From assembly GCF_003286085.1 (NCBI RefSeq), contig NW_020825366.1, positions 434,001 through 498,000 of the forward strand: a stretch of 64,000 nt of DNA, read 5' to 3'. The position numbers and the translations under genes are program-made. Source of the stretch: Drosophila persimilis (taxonomy: Eukaryota; Arthropoda; Insecta; Diptera; Drosophilidae). Below are positions 55,042-64,000 of this stretch, one piece after another; the stretch's first letter is position 1, and each line of letters starts with the position of its first letter. The notes below the pieces were generated by a model, which saw only the letters and a list, made by a program, of their open reading frames with translations, was not told the origin of the DNA and did no database searches.

Positions 55042-56241
55042 AAAAAAACGGAGAAGAATCCGCAGGAAGGCCAAATGAGGGACGCCGTAGCTCGCAAGGG
55101 ACCGGAGGACGCCCCAAAGGATCGAGAGGTGGGGTGGGTGAAGGTCGTAGCCAGGCAAAGGCCAAAGCCAAAGCAGCAGCAACGACCAAGACCGCCACGC
55201 AGCGATGCAATAGTCATCGCCGCCACCAGCACTGTCTCATATGCAGACATCCTAAAGAAGGTCAAGACAGAGCCAAGTCTTAAAAAGCTAGGGCAATCGG
55301 TGCAAGGGGTGCGACGCACAGCAAAAGGAGAGCTGTTGCTGATGCTGGAAAAATCGGCGGACCCGAGAACCCAAGAGATGCAGGCAGCAGTCAAGGAAGC
55401 GCTAGGAAGCACGGTTGAAGTAAGGAGTCTTACCGAAACTGTCATCTTGGAGGTAAGGGACATAGACGAAGTGTCCACCCAAGAGGAAGTCCTAGCGGAA
55501 CTCAAAGCGCAGGCAGGGGTGGAAATATGCGAGGCCGCAGCCATCTCCATCAGACCAGCCTATAGGAGCACGCAGACCCTGACCCTGAAAGTTCCACCGG
55601 CTATAGCAAAGCCCCTCCTGGAGAAAGGAAGAACCATAAGGGAGCACCGTATTGATGTAGCAGTCATAAGCGAGCAATACCGGAATCGCAACTCGGGAGA
55701 GTGGATTGCTGACTCGAGCAAGAAGGCAGCGATATGGAGCTGTGCGAGTCCCACACAGCAACTACTGCAAACATACGTCGGAGACGGATTCGCCAGAGCC
55801 CGGATAAATGGAGTGCACATATATAGCTGCTACCTGCCCCCGAGCCTCAGCCTACAGCAGGCGACGCAGGCACTGGAAAGGATTGCTGAAGATGCGCGGG
55901 AGAAACACCCTACGCTCATAGCCGGCGATTTCAACGCTTGGGCGACGGAGTGGGGATGCCCGAGAACGAACCCAAGGGGACAGGCACTCTTAGAATGCTT
56001 TGCGACGTTGGATGCCGTACTGCTGAACACAGGCACACAGCAGACGTTCGGCAGAGCTGGAACGGGGTCTATAATAGACCTTACGTTCGTGAGCAGCAGC
56101 CTCAGCCGCAGGACAACGTGGGAAGTTAGTGGCTTATACACCGGGAGTGACCACCAAGCCCTCATATGTGAAATCCAGGAAGCGGGCGCACCTAACCCGT
56201 TCATTGGCAAGCGGATCGGTTATAAGACCGAAACGCTATAG
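55042..56241 (+). pseudogene. LINE ORF1-endonuclease fusion
   Basis: Open from the 5' truncation point (first ATG 55075) to TAG 56239-56241. Residues ~50-195 resemble the ORF1 of R1-clade LINEs (YADILKKVK, EVRDIDEV). Then, near residue 197, the sequence switches without a break to the ORF2 endonuclease (IDVAVISEQ..., AGDFNAWATEWG, GSIIDLTFVS, GSDHQALIC). The ORF1 zinc knuckles and the first part of the endonuclease are missing, so an in-frame internal deletion fused the two ORFs. The endonuclease lacks its N-terminal catalytic Asn segment and is presumably inactive. Confidence 0.8.
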
Positions 56242-56247
56242 CCGGAT

Positions 56248-58535
56248 ATGGTCCGGGCCATGTTTGAGGACTACGAGACCAACGGTACGGCTGAAGAGAG
56301 AGCAAGCCAACTGGCTATACATACGCTGGAAGCATGTGATGCCTCCATGCTAAGGAAAAGAAGAAGCCTGAACAACCGCAGGCCAGCTTATTGGTGGAAC
56401 GCTGCAATAGGTAGCGCCAGGCAGGAGTGCCAGCGGAAAAGACGACTGTACCAGCGTTCGAGAGGTTCCCCGGAATTCGAGAGGCTCCAAGGAGAATATA
56501 AGGAAAGCAGACGCTGCTTGAAGAGGCAGATCAAAGATGCCAAGCGCAAATGCTTCGAAAAGCTCTGCGATGACGCAGATGCGAACCCTTGGGGCTACGC
56601 ATACAGGCTGGTAATGAAGAGACTGCGAGTGTTCAGTCCCCCGCCGCCAATGTGTGCAGATCTGCTGGTTAACATAGTAGAAACCCTATTCCCAGAGAAA
56701 GTGGCAGCCCAGAGGGTGATGGATAGAATACCGCCACCTGAAATAGAAGCCACCACGGGAGCAGAATTCCTCGAAGCTCTACAACGGATAAAGAACGGCA
56801 AAGCACCAGGACCTGATGGGGTCCCAAATGCCGTTCTCCGCACGGCTATTGAGACCAATCCACAAATGTACGTGGATTTATTCAATGCGTGCATGTCCGA
56901 AGGGACCTTCCCCAGACCATGGAAGCGACAGCGGCTAGTCCTCTTACCCAAGGGGAACAAGCCGACCGAGGAGCCATCATCCTATAGACCACTCTGCATG
57001 CTCGACACAGTGGGTAAGATCCTCGAGCGCATAATCCACACCAGGCTGGAGAAGGCAGTAACGCGTCAGCTCTCACCGAGACAGCACGGGTTTCGCAAAG
57101 GCAGGTCCACGGTGGACGCAATCGGCGAGGTATGTGAGATAGCAAAGCGAGCTATCGATGGCACCCGGTGGATGTACGGGACCAAAGAGTATTGCATAGT
57201 GGCAACACTCGATGTCCAAAATGCATTCAACTCTGCCAATTGGGATCACATACTAGAAGAACTGAGAAACCTTCAAGTACCGCCGTATCTGCAGAATATC
57301 ATCGCGGACTACCTAAGAGACCGATTGCTCATATATGAGACGGATAAGGGGACACGTGAGCACCAAATCACTGGAGGAGTTCCCCAAGGATCGGTCCTCG
57401 GCCCGCTGCTGTGGAACATCATGTATGATGGAATCCTCAAGATGGATATGCCAATGGGCGCAACGGTGATAGGCTTTGCCGACGACATAGCAATAGTCGT
57501 AGTGGCAAAACAGAAAGAAGCGGCGGAAGAAATCTGCAACGACGCGTTAGAGAGAGCCAGAACATGGCTATCAGGGAGGGATCTCGCATTAGCCACCCAC
57601 AAAACGGAGGCGGTGCTAATAAGCAGCAGGAAAGTAGTGGAGACGGCCACGATCCGAGTAGGAGACTGCACTATTAGCTCCAGTCCAAGCCTGAAGTACC
57701 TGGGGGTCATGATTGACCACAGACTCAGCTTCAAGCATCACATGGCGTATGCAAGCAGCAAAGCAGGAAAGACGGCAGTGGCCCTATCCCGCATCATGGC
57801 CAACACCGGAGGCCCGAAACAGCCAAGGCGAGAGATACTAGCGAGCGTAGTTGGCTCAACGCTAATGTACGCTGCACCAATATGGGTTGATGCAATGAAG
57901 CATAAAACATATGCCCGAGAATGCAACGCAGTCCAGAGGCTGTGTGCCCTGAGGGTGTGTTGCGCATTCAGAACGGTATCCCAAGACGCCGCACTTGTGG
58001 TAGCAGGAATGATTCCCATCCATCTGCTGGCAAGAGAAGCCGCAGGAATCAGGGCACAGCGAACCCTGGGGACTACGGACCAGGACACCAGAGGTGCCTT
58101 AAGGCAGCGCACAATCCTGCAATGGCAAGATTCGTGGGATAACAGCAGCAAAGGGCGATGGATCCCAGGCTAATCCCAGACCTGAAGAGTTGGCTGAACC
58201 GTAGCCATGGACAAGTGGAGTATCACCTGACACAACTGCTGACAGGACACGGTTGCTTTAAAGCCTACCTGCATAGGTTTAAGCACGAGGACGACCCCTT
58301 CTGCGTGGTCTGCGCAGGGGTCATCGAAGACGCAGAGCACTGCTTCTTCGAATGTCCAAGATTTCGGCAAGAACGAGAGGATCTAAGCAACAAGCTTGGA
58401 AGAATGCCAGCGGTGACAAACCTGGCAGAATGCCTGCTGGAGTCGGAAGGAAACTGGGCCGCGATTAGATTCATGGCCGTAACTATGGCTACCAAACTGC
58501 GTCGCGAAGAAAGAGCACGCAATGCTAGGAGATAA
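56248..58535 (+). pseudogene. LINE ORF2: reverse transcriptase and zinc finger, one frameshift
   Basis: Same frame as the upstream ORF, separated only by the TAG at 56239. R1-clade linker (RRPAYWWNAAIGSARQECQRKRR), RT with GKAPGPDGVPN, SYRPLCMLDTVGKILERII, GVPQGSVLGPLLWN and the active site FADDIA at ~57475-57492. The frame ends at 58173, and the C-terminal domain continues in another frame from ~58158 to 58535. That part holds a C-x2-C...H-x4-C finger (CVVCAGVIEDAEHCFFEC) typical of R1 ORF2. Confidence 0.88.
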
Positions 58536-58721
58536 AGGATAAAGGAGATTGATAAGAGAAGAGCCCTACGGGCATCTCCCCCCGGCGAAGTAATATCTCG
58601 CGACAGTACCGCCGGGATCCGGGATAGGTGTGGTTGGTTTTAGAGCGGTTAGAGTCCCTCACTTCGGCTTCGGCTGAGTCGGCATGAAGCTTTCCTGTAG
58701 TCACACAACAACAAAAAAAAA
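58536..58721 (+). other. 3' UTR and poly(A) of the LINE
   Basis: G/C-rich 3' UTR ending ACAACAACAAAAAAAAAA. The Helentron trimer is inserted in the A tract. Confidence 0.7.
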
Positions 58722-59827
58722 CGAGGGGGAACGTTGTGAGTTGCTGCGGACACCGCAACTCTAAGGTTATACCCGATACTAAGTCAGTATGGCTCTCCTC
58801 CGGCAGACGCCGCTAATATTTAACGACACGACAAAGAGTGCGTGCGAGAGAGACAGAAAATCAGTCTGAGCGTGACGTCGGGCGCTGCGTAGCCACTGCA
58901 AATTGATTTGTTCCTTTTGGCTAAAAAAATGGTCTGATCTGATCCAGATTGAGCAATCTAATAGATATGGTCATTATCTATGATTCTGCGTTTTTAGTTT
59001 TCTCAAATCTGCAATATTGTGGATGCAACAGATTTTCGTCCTTTGTGGGGGCGGATGGGGGTGGGGCGAAATTCTGAGATATACGTTTTATAGTGACATC
59101 TTAAAGGAGTGTGTGCACCAAATTTGGTTACTCTAGCCTTAATAGTCTCTGAGATTTGTGGTTGCCTCAGATTTTCGTCCTTTGCGGGGGCGGAAGGGGG
59201 TGTGGCGAAATTTGGACAGGAAACGGTCAAGGTCCGATATCACAGGAGTGTGGATACCAAATTTGGTTGCTCTGGCTTTTATAGGTTCTGAGATCCTTGA
59301 ACTCATATTTTGCAATTGGCAAAACCGACCATGAAACCTGTGTGTTAGAGTGAGACAGAGCGAGAAAGAGTGAAATTGTTTTCGTGATTCTGGCTGTAAT
59401 AATTATACGATCTGGTTCAGATTTTGCACTCTAGAAGATATAGTCATCTTCTACGATTCTGCGTTTTTAGTTTTCTCGTATCGTCGAAATTGTGGATGCC
59501 ACAGATTTTCGCCCTTTGTGGGGGCGGAAGTGGGCGGGGCAAAGTTTTGAAATATTTTTGGAGCAGTGACATATCACAGAAGTCTGGATCCAAAACATCG
59601 TTGCTCTAGCTCTTATAGTCTTTGAGCATTAGGCGCTGAAGGGGACGGACAGACGGACAGACGGACGGACGGACAGACAGACAGGGCTCAATCGACTCGG
59701 CTATTGATGCTGATCAAGAATATATATACTTTATAGGGTCGGAAACGATTCCTTCTGGACGTTACACACATCCACTTTTACCACAAATCTAATATACCCC
59801 AATACTCATTTTGAGTATCGGGTATAA
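58722..59827 (-). mobile_element. INE-1-like: INE-1-like Helentron, tandem copy 1
   Basis: 1106 bp, opposite orientation to the copies at 24732, 29278 and 38345. CGAGGGGG end with hairpin first, TATACCC end last. A GA-rich motif GCGAGAGAGACAG lies at 58844-58856. Confidence 0.88.
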
Positions 59828-60933
59828 CGAGGGGGAACGTTGTGAGTTGCTGCGGACACCGCAACTCTAAGGTTATACCCGATACTAAGTCAGTATGGCT
59901 CGCCTCCGGCAGACGCCGCTAATATTTAACGACACGACAAAGAGTGCGTGCGAGAGAGACAGAAAATCAGTCTGAGCGTGACGTCGGGCGCTGCGTAGCC
60001 ACTGCAAATTGATTTGTTCCTTTTGGCTAAAAAAATGGTCTGATCTGATCCAGATTCAGCAATCTAATAGATATGGTCATTATCTATGATTCTGCGTTTT
60101 TAGTTTTCTCAAATCTGCAATATTGTGGATGCAACAGATTTTCGTCCTTTGTGGGGGCGGATGGGGGTGGGGCGAAATTCTGAGATATACGTTTTATAGT
60201 GACATCTTAAAGGAGTGTGTGTACCAAATTTGGTTACTCTAGCCTTAATAGTCTCTGAGATTTGTGGTTGCCTCAGATTTTCGTCCTTTGCGGGGGCGGA
60301 AGGGGGTGTGGCGAAATTTGGACATGAAACGGTCAAGGTCCGATATCACAGGAGTGTGGATACCAAATTTGGTTGCTCTGGCTTTTATAGGTTCTGAGAT
60401 CCTTGAACTCATATTTTGCAATTGGCAAAACTGACCATGAAACCTGTGTGTTAGAGTGAGACAGAGCGAGAAAGAGTGAAATTGTTTTCGTGATTCTGGC
60501 TGTAATAATTATACGATCTGGTTCAGATTTTGCACTCTAGAAGATATAGTCATCTTCTACGATTCTGCGTTTTTAGTTTTCTCGTATCGTCGAAATTGTG
60601 GATGCCACAGATTTTCGCCCTTTGTGGGGGCGGAAGTGGGCGGGGCAAAGTTTTGAAATATTTTTGGAGCAGTGACATATCACAGAAGTCTGGATCCAAA
60701 ACATCGTTGCTCTAGCTCTTATAGTCTTTGAGCATTAGGCGCTGAAGGGGACGGACAGACGGACAGACGGACGGACGGACAGACAGACATGGCTCAATCG
60801 ACTCGGCTATTGATGCTGATCAAGAATATATATACTTTATGGGGTCGGAAACGATTCCTTCTGGACGTTACACACATCCACTTTCACCACAAATCTAATA
60901 TACCCCAATACTCATTTTGAGTATCGGGTATAA
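59828..60933 (-). mobile_element. INE-1-like: INE-1-like Helentron, tandem copy 2
   Basis: 1106 bp, joined to copy 1 without intervening bases (...GGTATAA|CGAGG...). GA-rich motif at 59950-59962. Confidence 0.88.
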
Positions 60934-62047
60934 CGAGGGGGAACGTTGTGAGTTGCTGCGGACACCGCAACTCTACGGTTATACCCGATACTAAGTCAGT
61001 ATGGCTCTCCTCCGGCAGACGCCGCTAATATTAAACGACACGACAAAGAGTGCGTGCGAGAGAGACAGAAAATCAGCCTGAGCGTGACGTCGGGCGCTGC
61101 GTAGCCACTGCAAATTGATTTGTTCCTTTTGGCTATAAAAATGATCTGATCTGATCCAGATTCAGCAATCTAATAGATATGGTCATTATCTATGATTCTG
61201 CGTTTTTAGTTTTCTCAAATCTGCAATATTGTGGATGCAACAGATTTTCGTCCTTTGTGGGGGCGGATGGGGGTGGGGCGAAATTCTGAGATATACGTTT
61301 TATAGTGACATCTTAAAGGAGTGTGTGTACCAAATTTGGTTACTCTAGCCTTAATAGTCTCTGAGATTTGTGGTTGCCTCAGATTTTCGTCCTTTGCGGG
61401 GGCGGAAGGGGGTGTGGCGAAATTTGGACATGAAACGGTCAAGGTCCGATATCACAGGAGTGTGGATACCAAATTTGGTTGCTCTGGCTTTTATAGGTTC
61501 TGAGATCCTTGAACTCATATTTTGCAATTGGCAAAACCGACCATGAAACCTGTGTGTTAGAGTGAGACAGAGCTAGAAAGAGTGAAATTGTTTTCGTGAT
61601 TCTGGCTGTAATAATTATACGATCTGGTTCAGATTTTGCACTCTAGAAGATATAGTTATCTTCTACGATTCTGCGTTTTTAGTTTTCTCGTATCGTCGAA
61701 ATTGTGGATGCCACAGATTTTCGCCCTTTGTGGGGGCGGAAGTGGGCGGGGCAAAGTTTTGAAATATTTTTGGAGCAGTGACATATCACAGAAGTCTGGA
61801 TCCAAAACATCGTTGCTCTAGCTCTTATAGTCTTTGAGCATTAGGCGCTGAAGGGGACGTACAGACGGACAGACGGACAGACGGACGGACGGACAGACAG
61901 ACAGGGCTCAATCGACTCGGCTATTGATGCTGATCAAGAATATATATACTTTATAGGGTCGGAAACGATTCCTTCTGGACGTTACACACATCCACTTTTA
62001 CCACAAATCTAATATACCCCAATACTCATTTTGAGTATCGGGTATAA
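60934..62047 (-). mobile_element. INE-1-like: INE-1-like Helentron, tandem copy 3
   Basis: 1114 bp; the extra 8 bp is one added GACG/GACA microsatellite unit (~61860-61900). Directly joined to copy 2. GA-rich motif at 61056-61068. Confidence 0.88.
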
Positions 62048-62048
62048 A

Positions 62049-62064
62049 AACACCGTCACCGCCA
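62049..62064 (+). repeat. Target-site duplication of the LINE, right copy
   Basis: AACACCGTCACCGCCA, same as 55022-55037. It lies beyond the Helentron trimer, so the trimer entered the LINE after the LINE inserted. Confidence 0.85.
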
Positions 62065-63434
62065 CTAACACCAGCACCATCGCCATAACCAACACCAACA
62101 CAACTACTGCCACTCCCAATACACACACCCTTGCCATTGCCAATGACATCCGGCACGGCGAGTTCGGGCATCAGTCTGTGGAGGACAGAGGATTGAGGAT
62201 CCTCATCCGAGGTCTTCCCCATTACACGCCCTCTGACTGGTTCCGGGACTGCATGCAGGCCGAGGGGTACACGGTCCGGTATACTCGGGCGATCACCGAT
62301 CGATTCGATCGCAGCCGTCAATACAACCTCTTCGAGGTTGAGATTGCCCCCAAACCGGACCGTGGCCAATACGAGGTGTTGAAGCTGCGACGCCTGGGTG
62401 GGAGGCCCGTCACGGTTGAGAGACTTGGAGTCTCCCGTGACCCTGCCCAGTGCCATCGATGTCAGGTGTTTGGCCACACCCGCGCATATTGTAGACGCGC
62501 TGCTGTCTGCATGAAATGCGCGGGCGGGCACCTGACGACGGAGTGCAGCAAGCCAAGGGCCGTCAATCCTAAATGCGCCAACTGCCAGGGCCAGCACATC
62601 AGCGCCTACAAGGGCTGCAGCGCCTACAAGGCAGCCAGGCAGCGGCTCCTGGCCCACAGGGTCGCCAGGGAGGAGGAGCATCGACGGCAGCAGCAGCAGC
62701 CTCAGCCACTACGGCAGCAGCAGCAGCCTCAGCCACTACGGCAGCAGCCACAGCCAATGCAACAGCCAATTCAGCAGCAACAGCCAGCACATCGTCAGCA
62801 GCCACCACAACGTCACCAGCAGCCACTACAGCGACAGTTGCAGCAGCAGCAGCCACCCACACAGCCACTCCACACACAGCCGCAGCAGCAACGCCAGCGC
62901 GGTCTGGGTCGGCAGCATCGGCAACAGCTACAGCATCGCGACCAACATTCCCAGCCATTGGCCGAGGGGCGCCAATACCAGAGGGTCCAGCCGATGCAGC
63001 CGATCCCAGATCGTGCTCCGACGCCACGCCAACCCCAGATACAGCAGCAGCCAGGCGCCCAGTGCGATGGCAGCTGTGCCCATAAACTGAAAAGAGATGC
63101 CAAAAGAATTATAGAGCTGGAGGAAAAACTGGCAGCAATACTGACGAAACTGACAAACCTGCTGCAGGCAAGGGACGAGAGCACGGGAGGAGTGCCGCCA
63201 CTACAGACAACAACAGCAGCAGCAGCATCCACACAGCCATCACCAAATACGCACCATGACGCCGCAGCCATATCGGACTCCGAATCCGATATGGACTGCG
63301 AAGCAATTGACGACGATGATGACGACGAATGGACCGACCACGACCCATTTGACGCGCTGGATGGCCTGGGCGAAATATGGAGGGCACAAATCGCCAGCGC
63401 ACGCGAAAGCATGCTATCAGGCGGTGCCTATTGA
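62065..63434 (+). pseudogene. gag: Gag of unit D, C-terminal part
   Basis: Continues the frame of 54380-55037: NT-rich end of the N-terminal half, jockey Gag domain, three zinc knuckles (~62453-62610), the five extra codons shared with unit C, a long Q/P-rich stretch, and the acidic C-terminus ending TGA 63432-63434. The C run at 62347-62351 has five C, so the A/B frameshift is absent. No stops in this part. Confidence 0.82.
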
Positions 63435-64000
63435 TGTGCCCAATCGTCGTTCCCGAGACAGCCACTGCAACAAAGGAAAAGACGTCAATACGGACAACAA
63501 AGAAAGACTGCCAAAACACACGAAATTACACGTACCTGCCAATCACCAGACAGAGCTGATCACCAAGAAGCTGCCTCGCCATCAACAATGACAATTTCCT
63601 GCCAAAGGGACGGTAAAGGAGGCCTCTTTTGATGACGCTGCCACCACACCATGGCCGTGACGTCACGCCACTCTCAACCAACAGCTGCCATTCCAAACGA
63701 CGACGCAGATGCTGGCGCCTGTTGCCGCACCACTGGGTCGCACCCGTCTCTCATGCCAATTATGTGAGGGCGCCAAATCCTGCAAAAGAAGGAGAAACAG
63801 GAGGGAGAAGCAGACTGCCAATAAAAACACAAATACTCGCCTGCAAAAGTCTCTCACGCCAACACCAACCAGACAAGGGTCGCCAGCAACAACATCCAAA
63901 CGCCGACAGTACCTGCAAATAAAGACAAACGTAAATCGAACGCCAAAAACAAACACCTCATCTGGATGGCCGGACCAGCAGCCATCCAAAACGCCATTAC
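63435..64000 (+). other. 3' UTR of unit D, to window end
   Basis: Near-identical to the unit A 3' UTR including the ~170 bp missing in B. The first GGCCGGAC core of the minisatellite is at 63968-63975. Confidence 0.6.

Larger units (their letters stand above)
55038..58721 (+). mobile_element. R1-clade non-LTR retrotransposon, 5' truncated
   Basis: 3.7 kb with partial ORF1, an apurinic-type endonuclease, RT and an R1-type C-terminal zinc finger, a 186-bp 3' UTR and a short poly(A). A 16-bp TSD within HeT-A-like Gag shows ordinary, non-rDNA insertion. Most similar in style to R1/Waldo-type elements. Dead: 5' truncation, an internal deletion, one stop and one frameshift. Confidence 0.85.
53525..64000 (+). 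mobile_element. HeT-A-like gag-only element, unit D (interrupted, runs off the window)
   Basis: Split into 53525-55037 and 62065-64000 by a LINE and three Helentrons. It lacks ~650 bp of distal leader and Gag N-terminus (junction near 54377) and a short piece of the proximal leader near 53620. The 3' UTR is of the long, A-like type and is cut by the window end inside the minisatellite. Confidence 0.7.

Noticed and set aside
55038..58721. True rDNA R1 element
   Set aside because: No 28S flank; target is HeT-A-like Gag with a 16-bp TSD, so only the clade is R1.
58722..62047. Short ORFs (60-76 codons) in the Helentron copies
   Set aside because: Repeated in every copy by descent, overlap on both strands, no domain; the family is non-coding.

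Overview
This is 64 kb of insect heterochromatin made entirely of transposable elements. It is almost certainly Drosophila. An obscura-group species such as D. miranda or D. pseudoobscura is my best guess, from memory of the INE-1/DINE-1 Helentron type seen here; that is inference, not a search. I see no host gene, tRNA, rRNA or CRISPR array.

The scaffold is a head-to-tail array of four units (A-D), all on the + strand, of a gag-only jockey-clade non-LTR element that most resembles the telomeric HeT-A type. Each unit has a leader, a Gag ORF with a triple zinc knuckle, a long A/C-rich 3' UTR carrying a GGCCGGAC minisatellite, a T-rich tail with AATAAA, and a palindrome-TATA motif before the next Gag. 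A is 1-4684 and B is 4685-9366 (exact period 4682). C runs from 9367 to 53524 and is swollen by insertions. D runs from 53525 past the window end. No reverse transcriptase belongs to these units. Gag is frameshifted in A and B. In C the frame is open once inserts are discounted. D lacks the Gag N-terminus.

Insertions are nested and most boundaries resolve to target-site duplications (TSDs). In unit C: a copia-family element (10622-15779, minus strand, TSD CGCCA), and a 412/mdg1-like element (16608-51120, minus strand, TSD CCAC). Inside the 412-like element: an internally deleted gypsy-type errantivirus in its 3' LTR (16866-22043, plus, TSD TGTA), an INE-1-like Helentron in its RT (24732-25870), and a 20-kb Ulysses/Osvaldo-like element in its protease (27098-47463, minus, TSD GATG). 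That last element is a tandem LTR-internal-LTR-internal-LTR array with two near-identical coding regions. Two of its three LTRs carry the same Helentron insertion. In unit D: a dead R1-clade LINE (55038-58721, 16-bp TSD) whose poly(A) tail carries three head-to-tail Helentrons (58722-62047).

The most novel-looking signals are in the Ulysses-like element. Its Gag starts with a canonical RING-H2 finger. Gag ends over a textbook -1 frameshift cassette (A AAA AAC, 9-nt spacer, perfect 7-bp hairpin) leading into a short third frame, and that frame meets pol at a TAATG stop/start overlap. Other points of note are a small ORF in the 412-like leader predicted to be myristoylated and membrane-spanning, identical oligo(A)-free junctions in the gag-only array, and the use of three different -1 heptamers by three LTR elements.
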